From Brasenia schreberi (lineage: Eukaryota; Streptophyta; Magnoliopsida; Nymphaeales; Cabombaceae), in contig JAYKKT010000041.1 of NCBI GenBank assembly GCA_036023115.1, positions 248,001-312,000 of the forward strand: 64,000 nucleotides of DNA, in the 5' to 3' direction. Both the position numbers and the translations under genes were made by a program. Within the stretch, counting starts at the first letter, position 1, and every line of letters begins with the position of its first letter. Of the stretch, positions 37,868-48,349 are shown piece after piece. Under the pieces are notes generated by a model, which saw only the letters and a list, made by a program, of their open reading frames with translations, was not told the DNA's origin and made no database searches.

Positions 37868-38400
37868 TCAGAAACTCTGCAAGCACTTGGAGCACCCGGC
37901 AAACCCAGACGCAAAGCAGTCCTTCTCGAGCTTCACGACAAGTGGCGAGGCGATAATCTTGCCGTCCAACGAATATGCAAACGAGTCGCGGCAACCAAGT
38001 GAAGGACTGAGCCTATGAAGCCTGACACGGCAATAACAAAAGAACGCGTCACACGTCGCATTCGGCTACCGCACCTCGATCCGCCGCGCCTTGAGCGCCC
38101 TCTGTAGATTGTCCACGCACGTCTCCCAGTCATCCGGCAAGGTGGGCATGTTATACGCGGACTCCGGCTGCCTCATGATCGCCACCCCACCCAGCGCCGT
38201 GCGCAAGTAAGCCGCGTACAGTCACGCCTTCAGCACCAGATCCGGTCCCGCTCACCTCCGCACGCCCTGCGGATCCCCTTAAACAGCTCCTCCGTCAGGT
38301 CCAGCGCACACCCTTCGGAATCCAGCTGCTCCCGCAACACCGGTACCGTTGTCGGCTATACCATCGGCAGAAAGCTCTGCGTTAATGGCGGGAACGGTTC
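37868..38400 (-). pseudogene. Relic of a SPARK-domain GPI-anchored protein (At4g28100-like)
   Basis: On the minus strand the pieces CALDLTEELFKGIRRACGG, NMPTLPDDWETCVDNLQRAL and PNATCDAFFCYCRVRLH, ending AGCSKCLQSF, keep the cysteine spacing and order of the plant uncharacterised GPI-anchored protein At4g28100, an extracellular SPARK-type domain. The frame is broken: a TAG where the family has a coding residue before the PTTVP block, a frame change and a TGA in the LKA-LYAAYLRTALGG stretch, and a TAG just before PNATC. There is no signal peptide and no C-terminal anchor part. The left side runs into a GA-rich microsatellite. The stops look like C-to-T or G-to-A decay. It is a dead fragment; the intact gene should be elsewhere in the genome. 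Confidence 0.75.
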
Positions 38401-38686
38401 GCAGAACCGAACCAACGAAGAAATAAAAAGAACTAGAAACAGATGCATCATATTCTCTCTCTCTCGATCACTTGCTTAGTTTTCTTCTCTAAGGCTTTGA
38501 CGAAGCATAAAGGCATAAAAGCAAATGGCAGAGAGAGACTGGATGATAGCGATACTGAGATTATCGTGAGAGAGAAAGACTGGATTACTATCGTGAGAGA
38601 GAGAGAGAGACGGGATGACAGCGATACTGAAATTATTCGTGTGAATGAAAGGCCCGAGACGGGAACGTGAATGCCCAAATTAAGTT

Positions 38687-38688
<2 letters not shown>

Positions 38689-38728
<40 letters not shown>
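38689..38728. repeat. (CT)n microsatellite
   Basis: Forty bases of uninterrupted CT dinucleotides. GA-rich blocks with repeated CTGGAT...GAGAGA units lie immediately left (38530-38640). Confidence 0.95.
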
Positions 38729-38731
<3 letters not shown>

Positions 38732-38814
38732 CCCATGCAATGCATGGGAGCAGCGTACCTTTGCTTGGCGTGTTTCACCACCGTTGAATCCGGAAATTGT
38801 CATGGCAGAGGACC

Positions 38815-38920
38815 CAAGGGTCCCTGTTCATTTGTTCTTCCATGGGGGACCGAGTCGAACCAACACTAACGTGATGGGTCAGCGAGATCCTTAACCACTG
38901 TACGCTCACCAATGAGGCTT
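38815..38920 (-). repeat. tRNA-derived SINE-like copy, reverse orientation
   Basis: On the minus strand TGGTGAGCGTACAGTGG (A-box like) is followed by GGTTCGACTCGGTCC (B box) and then a CCCATGGAAGAACAAATG tail. The tail differs from the copies at 13547 and 15203, so it may belong to another subfamily. Confidence 0.4.
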
Positions 38921-39288
38921 TTGACTGATGATTTTCAAAGAATCCTCTCCGAATAAATCGAAATTTATAAAATGTTATTTTTTCTGTTACAACAGCAGAC
39001 CAAAGCCTAACATATACCTACACGTTAAAATGTTATTTTTTGGGAAACGAAGCAAGTATCAACTGCTAATTACTGATATGATATTTGAAATTATGTTGCA
39101 AAAAGAAGTAGGGCTGTCCTGGCTAGGAGGTCAACTGATCATCAAAGGTCATCAGTTTTATATCCCGGGTAGACATGGCAGGTTCGGAACCGAAACCACC
39201 AACCGTAACTGGCAGCGGCCAAATCGACACCGGTACCGTAACAAGAACCCGGGACCCCCATCCAGTTATAATTCATGATCTCTTGAAA

Positions 39289-39334
39289 CCGACCCCGTCT
39301 ACTATGGGAAAAGGCTTAGTTGTTGTTGTTGTTA
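39289..39334 (+). mobile_element. 46-bp RTE LINE tail fragment
   Basis: ACCGACCCCGTCTACTATGG, then GAAAAGGCTTAGTTG and (TTG)n is the extreme 3' end of the RTE family in plus orientation. Everything upstream in the LINE is absent. Confidence 0.7.
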
Positions 39335-39484
39335 TCTCTCGAAACCGGCCCAGAACCGAAAGAGGAACTGACGGTTTCAAACAATCATTATGCTTTAAAT
39401 ATTTTGTTCCCATATCTCTTACCCTAAATGGATCGTTAACTCAATTGTAGGGCACTCCCCACCATTGGTGGTTGTTGAGGAGTT

Positions 39485-40504
39485 TGTCACAGGTCACTTT
39501 TTCAAACCGAAAAATAGCCTACCTGTGATGACAAGGCTCGACGCCCTCGACGCCTTTCGGCTACTTCACTGCGCACAGTGCAGCTGCGTTCTTCCTCTAC
39601 AGACAACTTTGCTGCACGCCCTAATCCTGCGGAAGGCCTCCACACACTGCTCACCCTCTTCACTCGAACACCCTCAAGTAAAGGACAAGACTTAGGCAAG
39701 CAGACAGTGAGGAACAAGATCACCACGCTCTTATTCAGTAACTCTTGATTACAAGACTGCACACACACACAGACATAAGCACAGGCACAGGGCTGCACCC
39801 ACTCACTCATCCTTGACTCCCTTGTCACCAACCCTAGCTACCGATGAAAGGATCACAAGACCTTGGGGAACCAGCCCCCACACAAGGCTGGCACTCCCCT
39901 CTTATAGTGCCCCCTGGCTGTCCCTTGGCATCCCAAGGGCTGGATTGGTCGCCTCCATGCTCCACACGCCAGTCGCTGGGGTAACGCCCGCCTGACGCCC
40001 CCTCGGCTGCCCCTGTAACGACAGTAACGCTCGCGCGCTGCCTGTTTGGCATAACGCCTGCGCCACGCGCCAGGCGTAACGCTTGCGCCAATTCTTCTTC
40101 TGCCATGGCTGCCACCCGAATGCAACCGTCCCTGGTCTAAACTGACCCAACCACTAACCCTAAGCCTTATTGACTCAAACCAACCTAGGCTAGGACTTAG
40201 ACTCGTCCAAGCTTACAACACTCGCTCGAGCTTACAAGGGACTCAAACTCACTCCCTATTGACACGAGTGACACTCACACACCCGTGTACAATACACCAA
40301 GCCACACACCCACGAGTGACACTCACACACTCGTGTACAATACACCACACATGCCACCAAGTACAACCAAGAGGGGTTTATGCTCAACCCCGTGAGCATA
40401 GTGAGTGCGCCTTCATCCGAGCATCTCCCGGTATAGTGCCCTCTGAAGCCGCCAGATGAAGGATGCGCACGAGCACGCGTGTCATGGGATTCTTGCTTGT
40501 GACA
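39485..40504 (-). repeat. 3' LTR of the gag-only element
   Basis: 1020 bp; on the minus strand it runs TGTCACAAGC to ACCTGTGACA, with a 7-bp terminal inverted repeat (TGTCACA/TGTGACA). A CTATAAGAGG promoter-like word lies at about 39897-39906. It contains two tandem units of CGAGTGACACTCACACAC and two units of a GCGTAACGCC-type GC-rich repeat. Confidence 0.93.
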
Positions 40505-40518
40505 ATTCTCCCCCGACC
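40505..40518 (-). other. Polypurine tract of the gag-only element
   Basis: On the minus strand GGTCGGGGGAGAAT directly precedes the 3' LTR start (TGTCACAAGC). It is the expected priming site for plus-strand DNA synthesis. Confidence 0.8.
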
Positions 40519-41089
40519 AAGCAGGACCTCGCCCTCGAGGTCTCATGAGCGTGTGCCTCGCCCTAGGCACTCCCCCGGCTGAGCACTCCTCACGTCCCCA
40601 GCCATGGGCTCCTTCGTCTCTCCTGGCTTCCAGCATGTACGCACTCCTCCTAGAAAGCCTCTCCAGAAATAACCTCTCTAGCGCTCCACCTTGGTGTTGG
40701 CCACCTGCCCTCTGCAACACGGCCTTGAAGTGGTGCTGGTCACCCGCCTCCTGCGGCATGACCCTGTCGTGGCTTCTGTTAGCGCTGGTGCACTGTCTTC
40801 ACGCCACTGCCACTAGAAACCTCCCTCCCTAAGGGGGTTTCTCCCCTGCGGCTGGCACTCTTGCCCCTACCCTGCCCTAACTTGGCGCCCGGCCTTGTCC
40901 CACTGGACGACCCCCCGCCACTAGTGACTCCTGGCCCGATCACCAGCCTCTTCACTTGTTAGGTATCGGCAGCGTCTCTATGCATCAAGTGCCATATCTC
41001 CACCACACTCCCCACCTTGGAACGTGGTCTTGTCCCGACGTCTAACCCCACCCCTCCGAGGAACCCGGCGACAAGACCCCTCACGTCTC

Positions 41090-42094
41090 CTACTTGAAAC
41101 GCGAGCGGTACTCAGTGCGTGCATCATCCGCGCGCCTATCTCTTGGTACCACACCCATGCGCCTCCACGCACCCTTTGGGATGTACCTACGGTGCGTAGA
41201 CTCCAAACAGCCCCTCGCACAACTCCTCATGACTCGGGAGACACCTCGAGACCTACGGCTATGTGGAGGACACCTTATCCTCACCCGAATTCTCAAGCAC
41301 TTCTTCTCCCTACAGCCACCATAGGTGTTCCGATGCGTGCGCCCCCAGCACCATCGGCAACTCCTCTTCGACCCCTCACTAGGTCGGCTCCAGTCCCATC
41401 TTTTCCTCTCATTTGGGCCTCCTGCCCACTTTCTACTCACATGCACATGCCTACTAGCTACCCACATGGTTGCCCTAGGCCCACTATGCGATCCCCGGGA
41501 TGGTACCTCATCCATCCATTGTGAGTTTGCAAACCCTCACGCCAAGGAAGGTCCCTTTCGGTCCCTCACATGTACCGGTGTGCGATTGCTACTACACCTC
41601 GCACCTACCTCTCCCTGACTCGCACTAACTCCCCGTTCACCACCACCTACACGGCTCACATCTGCCGATGTTATGGCCTTTGGAACGGCCTGTTTCTGTG
41701 CTTCGTTTGCAAGGATAACACTCCCCTCACTCACATTTGTCACCTGTGCATTAGGAAATGCAAAGACTGAGGAACAAGATTTGCGTGCCTGGTCACGCAT
41801 ATACTCGGACTGGAATGGGCTGAGTTCCCCTTGTCGGACCTCCATTTCGGTGAATGTCTGCACCGTTTGCTCCTCCAACTGAGCCACGTGCACGGCCAAC
41901 TAAGCCTGGCTTCGTTTCATCAAGTCTTGGTCCCGCTGAAATTCAGCTTGGGATACCTGCAGCAACTCCAACCTCTGCAAGATTTGCCGCAGCAAATCAC
42001 CTGTCTCCGATCGATGAGAAAGACCAGCATCCCCCCTGCTCCTATTCCTATCTTCCTCATTACTTATACAAGTTTTGGTACAGAACTGACACAA
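41090..42094 (-). pseudogene. Gag-like relic with possible zinc knuckle
   Basis: One minus-strand frame runs from 42094 to 41090 with two in-frame stops (near 41900 and 41537). The first third is coiled-coil-like (LLRQILQRLELLQVSQAEFQ, LEEQTVQTFTEMEV). The last third contains SCRWCWGRTHRNTYGGC and EKKC, which resembles the cysteine-histidine knuckle at the end of Gypsy gag. A second frame, 41220-40978, extends the basic tail (RRRDKTTFQGGECGG). The similarity is to the general gag layout, not a proven family match. Confidence 0.5.
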
Positions 42095-42807
42095 ATTTTA
42101 GAGCTACAGACCCAAAACCGAATGGTTTTTACAGACTTAGCGGATTTTCTGCAGAACCGCATAGCTGATTTTTGACCAACTTCATAACTCGAAACGAGCC
42201 ACTTACATACACCGAATTGCAAAACCAAAGACACTTTGAACCAGTCTGCTATACAGAGAAGAGTGGGCCAAATTTCAGCTCAATCCAACGTCATTTGCCC
42301 TATCAAACTGATTATACAAAATCGCCAGAAACCATATTCTGGTTTTGTATAACAGTCTGTCTGCAACTGTGGAAAATGAGTTTTTCGGTGGATTCTTCCC
42401 AAAATTCCGGCCACTCTCTGCTATCCTGAGTCCACCTGATCTTGCTTGATGTCTCCACACTGAGAAACACACCGTTAGTCTCAAAATACACCACAACAGA
42501 TCAGTCTCTCACGGATTTTCGTAGACGTTCAGATTCTGCAAAATCTGGTTTTTCGGTCCACTTCGGCTGCAATTTTTGAACAGGTTCTCTTGTGATTTTC
42601 TCGAAGTGAGTGTATTCTATCACCCTCTGATAGAATCACGTTGAATTGAAACAATTTTCCCTTTGTTTCAATCAACTTTTATAGCCCCAAATCGAATCGG
42701 AAAAGCTGTAGAAATTTTCCAGCAGAATTTTCTGTCCACTTGCGATTCGATTTTAAATGTGTGTTTCATCGATTCAACGAATCAAAGAGCATGGGATCGA
42801 GCGATTA

Positions 42808-42820
42808 GGCTCTGATACCA
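42808..42820 (-). other. Primer binding site (tRNA-Met)
   Basis: On the minus strand TGGTATCAGAGCC starts 2 bp after the 5' LTR end. It is complementary to the 3' end of plant initiator tRNA-Met, the most common plant LTR-retrotransposon primer. Confidence 0.93.
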
Positions 42821-42822
42821 AT

Positions 42823-43896
42823 TGTCACAGGTCACTTTTTCAAACCGAAAAATAGCGTACCTATGATGGCAACGCTTGACGCCCTCGACGCCTTTCAGCC
42901 ACTTCACTACGCACGGTGCAGCTGCGTTCTTCCTCTACAGACAACTTTGCTGCACGCCCTAATCCTGCGGAAGGCCTCCACACACTGCTCACCCTCTTCA
43001 CTCGAACACCCTCAAGTAAAGTACAAGACTTAGGCAAACAGACAGTGAGGAACAAGATCACCACGCTCTTATTCAGTAACTCTTGATTACAAGACTGCAC
43101 ACACACAGACATAAGCACAGGCACAGGGCTGCACCCACTCACTCGTCCTTGACTCCCTAGTCACCAACCGTAGCTACACGGTGAAAGGATCACAAGACCT
43201 TGAGGAACCAGCCCCACACAAGGCTGGCACGCCCCTCTTATAGTGCCCCCTGGCTGTCCCTTGGCATCCCAAGGGCTAGACTGGCCGCCTCCATGCTCCA
43301 CGCGCCAGTCGCTGGGGTAACGCCCGCCTGGCGCCCCCTCGGCTGCCCTTGTAATGGTAGTAACGCTCACGTGCCGTGTTCCAGGGCGTAACGCCCGCGC
43401 GCCATGCGCCAGGCGTAACGCCCGCGCCACGCGCCAGGGGTAACGCCTGCGCGCCAGGCGCCAGGGCGTAACGCCTGCGCCAGTTCTTCTTCTGCCATGG
43501 CTGCCACCCGAATGCAACTATCCTTGGTCTGAACTGACTCAACCACTAACCCTAAGCCTTATTGACTCAAACCAACCTAGGCTAGGACTTAGACTCGCCC
43601 AAGCTTACAACACTCGCTCGAGCTTACAAGGGACTCAAACTCACTCCCTATTGACATGAGTGACACTCACACACCCGTGTACAATACACCAAGCCACACA
43701 CCCACGAGTGACACTCATACACCCGTGTACAATACACCACACATGCCACCAAGTACAACCAAGAGGGGTTTATGCTCAACCCCATGAGCATAGTGAGTGC
43801 GCCTTCTCCCGAGCATCTCCCGGTATAGTGCCCTCTAAAGCCGCCAGATAAAGGATGTGCGCGAGCACGCGCGCCATGGGATTCTTGCTTGTGACA
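42823..43896 (-). repeat. 5' LTR of the gag-only element
   Basis: 1074 bp, same ends as the left LTR. It is 54 bp longer because the GCGTAACGCC(C/T)GCGC motif occurs about four times at 43375-43480 instead of twice. A CTATAAGAGG word is at about 43235-43244. Confidence 0.93.
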
Positions 43897-43968
43897 GAGT
43901 TCGACTCTCAAAGAGCGCCAGCATTGTCCTTATTTTGAAAAGTAATGGGCTCTTGTGTCTCAAAAAGA

Positions 43969-43971
<3 letters not shown>

Positions 43972-44004
<33 letters not shown>

Positions 44005-46146
44005 CTAAGCCTTTTCCCATACTAGACGGGGTCGGCTACATGGATTCTTTGTTTCCACAGATCTCTATCGTGTGTCATGTTAGCAGTTAACTCCCAATAA
44101 GCTAGATCATTCTTTATTGTTTCTTTCCAACACTTTTGTGGTCGTCCTCTACCTCTTTTAATACTTTCCAAATTTAGGTTTTCTAACCTTCTTACAGGTT
44201 CTTCTTTTGATCTTCTTTCTATATGTCCAAACCATCTTAAACGATGTTCTCTCATTTTATCCTCTATTGGTGCCACTCCTAATTTGTTTCTAATAACCTC
44301 ATTATGTATACGGTCTTTTCTTGTATAACCACTCATCCATCTCAACATTTTCATTGCTGTCACAAACATCTTTTGTACATGTTGATGATTAACTGCCCAA
44401 CACTCAGAACCATAAAACATGGCAGGCCTAACTGCTGCTCTATAATATTTACCTTTTAATTGTAATGGTATCTTCTTATCACAAAGAATACTTGATGCTC
44501 CTCTCCATTTTAACCAACCAGCATTAATTCTATGTGTAACATCTCCATCAATTCTTCCATCACTTTGAAAAATTGACCCTAGGTATTTAAAACTTTCCTT
44601 TTGGGGAATGCAATGTGTGCCAATTTTAATTTCTATGTCCTCTGAAGTAGCCAAATGATCAAACTTACATTCCATATATTCTGTCTTTGTTCTACTAAGT
44701 CGGAGGCCTTTGTTTTCTAATGTTTCTCTCCATAGTTCCAATTTTCTATTAACTTTTTCCTTAGACTCCTCCACTAATACAATGTCATCTGCAAATAACA
44801 TACACCAAGGTACTTCATCTTGAATATGTTTTGTTAACTCATCCATCACCATTATAAATAAGTATGGACTTAAAGTTGATCCTTGATGTAACCCAATATT
44901 AACTTCAAAGAAGTCTGTCGTTCCTTCATGAGTCCTCACACATGTTTTTGCACCATCATACATGTCTCTTATAAGGTTAATATATGTCAATGGGATACCT
45001 CTTTTTTCCAAAGTTCTCCAAAGAACCTCCCTCGGTACCCTATCATAAGCTTTTTCTAGATCAATAAATATCATGTGAAGGTCTTTCTTTTTTGCTCTAA
45101 AATGTTCCATAAGACGTCTCAAAAGGTGAATCGCTTCAATAGTAGATCTACCTGGCATAAATCCAAATTGGTTCTCTGTTGTACTTGATACTTGTCTTAA
45201 CCTACGTTCAATAATTCTTTCCCATAATTTCATAGTATGACTCATTAACTTGATGCCTCGATAATTCGCACAATTTTGAATGTCTCCCTTGTTCTTATAT
45301 ACGGGTATAAGTGTACTTGCTCTCCATTCCTCGGGCATCTTTTGGTTTTTCCATATTTCATTAAATAGTCTTGTGAGCCAAGTGATTCCTATTTCTCCTA
45401 GTATTTTCCAAACTTCTATAGGAATATTATCTGGTCCTACCGATTTACCACTCTTCATATGTTTAAGAGCCTCTTTGACTTCATTCTTTTGAATACGTCG
45501 GTAGAAATTGTGGTTTATATACTTTTCTGACTTGGCTAAATCTCCTAAACTAATACTAACATCTTTATTTTCATTAAAAAGATTATAAAAATAGTTTTTC
45601 CATCTATTTCTTATATCATCATTTGCCACTAGAATTTTTTCATCCTCGTCTTTTATGCATCTAACATAATTAAGATCTTTAGTTTTCTTATCTCTAGCCC
45701 TAGCTATCCTAAAAATGTCTCTTTCACCCTCTTTTGAGTTGAGTTTTTTATATAAGTCCTCCCAAATCTTAGCTTTTGCTTCACTAACGGCATTTTTTGC
45801 TTCCTTCTTTGCTTTCTTAGAAGCTTCTAAAGTTTCACTAGTTTTCTTAGCATAATGTAATTTGTAACATGCCCTCTTTGCCTTGATTTTGTTTTGTACT
45901 ACTTCACTCCACCACCAAGCTTCTTTTTGTGCCGGTACACCTCCCTTAGATACCCCTAACACATCTTTCGCCACTTTCCTAATATGTATAGCCATATTGT
46001 TCCACATATCTGAGGGTGTGCCAACATAATTCCAAACATCTCCTTGAAGGACTTTTTGTTTAAATATATCTTCTTTCTCACTTTTGAGGTTCCACCATTT
46101 AGTCCGAATAGCTCGATGCACTCTTTTCTTCTTTGTCCATTACTTT
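43972..46146 (-). mobile_element. 5'-truncated RTE LINE with open reverse transcriptase frame
   Basis: The 3' end is a (TTG)n tail following GGCTTAG on the minus strand, the signature of plant RTE elements. The 5' end stops within the linker between endonuclease and RT. Flanks TCTCAAAAAGAAAA (43958-43971) and TCTCAAAAAAAAAA (46147-46160) agree in 13 of 14 bases and are a likely target duplication. It sits inside the hAT-like element at 39170-46441. Its intact frame implies a recent insertion. Confidence 0.92.
44022..46121 (-). CDS. RTE-clade reverse transcriptase, N-terminally truncated
   Basis: A 699-residue open frame without stops. RT motif A is [16 protein letters not shown] near residue 350. 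Motif B is [13 protein letters not shown], and motif C is LFADDIVLV near residue 440, with both catalytic aspartates. The C-terminus ends [12 protein letters not shown], typical of RTE-type LINEs in plants and related to the domain found in vertebrate BovB. The APE endonuclease domain that should precede it is lost, so the copy cannot nick DNA by itself. In life the full protein copies element RNA at a nicked chromosomal target. The first ATG is simply the first Met after the truncation and not a native start. Confidence 0.93.
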   Translation of the reverse strand: MHRAIRTKWWNLKSEKEDIFKQKVLQGDVWNYVGTPSDMWNNMAIHIRKVAKDVLGVSKGGVPAQKEAWWWSEVVQNKIKAKRACYKLHYAKKTSETLEASKKAKKEAKNAVSEAKAKIWEDLYKKLNSKEGERDIFRIARARDKKTKDLNYVRCIKDEDEKILVANDDIRNRWKNYFYNLFNENKDVSISLGDLAKSEKYINHNFYRRIQKNEVKEALKHMKSGKSVGPDNIPIEVWKILGEIGITWLTRLFNEIWKNQKMPEEWRASTLIPVYKNKGDIQNCANYRGIKLMSHTMKLWERIIERRLRQVSSTTENQFGFMPGRSTIEAIHLLRRLMEHFRAKKKDLHMIFIDLEKAYDRVPREVLWRTLEKRGIPLTYINLIRDMYDGAKTCVRTHEGTTDFFEVNIGLHQGSTLSPYLFIMVMDELTKHIQDEVPWCMLFADDIVLVEESKEKVNRKLELWRETLENKGLRLSRTKTEYMECKFDHLATSEDIEIKIGTHCIPQKESFKYLGSIFQSDGRIDGDVTHRINAGWLKWRGASSILCDKKIPLQLKGKYYRAAVRPAMFYGSECWAVNHQHVQKMFVTAMKMLRWMSGYTRKDRIHNEVIRNKLGVAPIEDKMREHRLRWFGHIERRSKEEPVRRLENLNLESIKRGRGRPQKCWKETIKNDLAYWELTANMTHDRDLWKQRIHVADPV

Positions 46147-46441
46147 TCTCAAAAAAAAAAGTTTTAAATATTTTTTCCCATATCATTTATCACAAACATA
46201 CTCAATGGCAGGTCATTCCCTACCATCCCATCTTGTGGGGAGTTCGACTCCGGGAAAGTGCCTTGCGTCCTTGTATTTCAAAAAGAAAACTGGAAACTGT
46301 TGTAACGGTTCTAAACCAGAACCGAAATAATCGGAAACTGGCAGTTCCAAAACCAAAATTGGGATCAGTCCTGAAGCGGTTCGGTTATGGTTCCAGGTAA
46401 ACCGAAATCATCCGTTTGGAACCGCCAACCAGACATGTCTA

Positions 46442-47217
46442 AACTGGGGCATGCATAATCTGACCAGCTTGCCTATGAAAGAAAAAGTGTGTCGCCCGAA
46501 TCAGTCCTACTCAGTTTTAAAATCAAATGCTTTTCAAACGTTTCAAGAAGTCAGCCAAACCAAATCTGATTGAATTTAACTAAAAGCTTTCTAAGCCACG
46601 AAATGGGAAAACTAATTCTCTAAATAACAAAAGCCCAAGAAAAAAAAAAGTAGACCTGGATCGACCTGAACCTGTGCAATCTGAATCCTCCTACTTGCAT
46701 TCACTTGATGGAATCAAGTTCATTGGTCTCACAGGTGCATTTAACTGGTTGGATGTGGACCAGGCCCATTCATGGCTCTTTAATGGTCGAATTGATTTGC
46801 TCACGAAGAGTTGGCTTGCACCACCTTTCATTTAATTATCTGTTAACATTGTGAGGTGATAATGAGCCATGAAAGGGTCCCGCATTCTTTTCCTTTTACT
46901 TGTTCGAGAGCAACAATGAGAGAAAGCTAGGCTATTCCTTCAGGCAGATGCTTCAAGGAATATCACAGAGTTGTAATTTATGCATGCATGGACCAATTCG
47001 GATGGAAATGGGCCACTGGGGTGGTAGACGAGCTGGCTCCCTACTTTCTAAACCCTAAAACCTTTGTAAAATAGTTAAGAGGAAAACTCAACTGCAAGAG
47101 AGAAACTTTGTAAAATAGTTTTTGCTATTCTCGGGTCCCCTTCATAGGCATGCTAGAGTTAGGCACACCCCTACCTCACATTCTCGGGTATCAAACTCAC
47201 GACCTTTAATTGCATCG
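46442..47217. other. Intergenic, no gene recognised
   Basis: No open frame of note. At 47140-47215 a minus-strand tRNA-like tail (GGGTGTGCCTAACTC, GATACCCGAGAATG) suggests another eroded SINE-like copy next to the one at 47218. Confidence 0.4.
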
Positions 47218-47336
47218 AGAGTGTTGGCTCAATGGCAGTGCGCTCTAGCATCGTTGCTGCTGGTGAGGAGTTCAACTCCCAGAGGGTGCATGTATGGGCG
47301 TGCGTTAGGCTTCGGCCTCCTCTTGTAACCAGGAAA
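47218..47336 (+). repeat. tRNA-derived SINE-like copy
   Basis: TGGCTCAATGGCAGTGCGC fits the A box and AGTTCAACTCCCAGAGGG the B box about 45 bp later. The tail GTGCATGTATGGGCG is followed by GCCTCCTCTTGTAACCAGG. The B-box-plus-tail words recur at 4281 and 48350. Confidence 0.65.
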
Positions 47337-47590
47337 AGGGATAAGACTCGCGGCCTTTAGTTTAAGGGCTCTTATGAGTCGAGTCCTACAATATTTACCC
47401 CTAAAATTAGTGACAAAGAACAATAAATTATACATAATTATATGTCATGCAGGGCCATGACAGAGTTAGCCCCATCTGCTAGCTTCTGTGATGAACACAA
47501 AATGGGATGCTCCAACAAGATCTTAACGGAGCATAAATTAGGGGATTTGCTTGATTAAAAGATGGGTTTGATGCTTTCTATTTTTTCCTG

Positions 47591-47812
47591 ATCAAGAAAA
47601 GCGAGGGAGATATGATGCTCCCTAGCTCTGTCATCTACTAATAGTCTACGGGAAATGGTTTATATTTTATTGGTTCTTAGCTCTGTCATCAAGAAAAGCG
47701 AGGGAGATATGATGCTCCCTAGCTCTGTCATCTACTAATAGTCTACGGGAAATGGTTTATATTTTATTGGTTCTTAGCTCTGTCATCAAGAAAAGCGAGG
47801 GAGATATGATGC
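47591..47812. repeat. Perfect tandem repeat, 97-bp unit, 2.3 copies
   Basis: ATCAAGAAAAGCGAGGGAGA begins at 47591, 47688 and 47785, exactly 97 bp apart. The two full units look identical base for base and the third stops after 28 bp. Units contain CTAGCTCTGTCATCTACTAA and GGTTTATATTTTATTGG. No coding or RNA signal is evident. Confidence 0.95.
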
Positions 47813-48349
47813 ATCTTACCCGAGCCTGCTCATGTTTGGAGGGCGAGAACTCGAAGAACTCTTTGAACAACGACGGATGGCATCACTTGAGCTTCACTCT
47901 CTCCCGTTGACAGAATAGAATGAAGTAACAAACGATGTGGATAGCTTTAAAGTTTTCCTTCAGTTTGGAAGACAGTTCTGCAGGCTGCATGCTCTACCCG
48001 AAATTAATCTGGATCACCCATTGCAACTCACACACATACACGATCTTAATCCAAGATCAATATCACACAACCGCAATTTGATATATGTCAATTGGTTGGA
48101 TGAATTGAATACCTCCACTCGATTACTCGAGTACAATTCTAAAGAATCATATATCCTAATAAGTTTTAGAATGTATGGTAAATAAATTGGATATAGTTTC
48201 TTTTTTAGTTACAATGGGGAGACTCAAGCCAAATGCACACCTTGAGTATCCAAACTCATGACCTCCAACTTGTGACTCGAACCCCTACCCACATGAGCTA
48301 TCATGCTCTTCGTGCATATTAGATATAGCAGTCTTACGAAAATAGGATC

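Larger units (their letters stand above)
39485..43896 (-). mobile_element. Complete non-autonomous LTR retrotransposon with gag relic only
   Basis: Two direct LTRs (39485-40504 and 42823-43896) enclose a 2318-bp interior, and both sides carry the 5-bp target duplication GAGTT (39480-39484 and 43897-43901). A tRNA-Met primer site next to the right LTR and a purine tract next to the left LTR fix the orientation as minus strand. The interior encodes only a broken gag-like region; no protease, integrase, reverse transcriptase or RNase H is seen. This fits a TR-GAG-type element or a small LARD that depends on an autonomous partner. The LTRs differ by roughly 5% in their first 225 bp by my count, plus a 54-bp repeat-number difference. 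It is inserted in a tRNA-like B box within the hAT-like element. Confidence 0.93.
39170..46441. mobile_element. hAT-like CGGTTC-rich element, host of nested insertions
   Basis: The left end TAGACATGGCAGGTTCGG and the right end (read inward TAGACATGTCTGGTTGG) are inverted repeats. They match the smaller relative at 48875-49403, which has a perfect 8-bp target duplication. Here the flanks ATCCCGGG and AACTGGGG agree in only five of eight bases, so the copy is older. Without the two later insertions the element would be under 1 kb. Its core carries a tRNA-like B box (AGTTCGACTC) split by the LTR element. It also holds a 46-bp plus-strand RTE tail fragment at 39289-39334. Confidence 0.6.

Noticed and set aside
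39813..41618. GC-rich open frames on the plus strand and in other minus-strand frames
   Set aside because: They lie in the LTR or interior of the gag-only element, antisense or out of frame to the gag relic, and reflect high GC with few stops.
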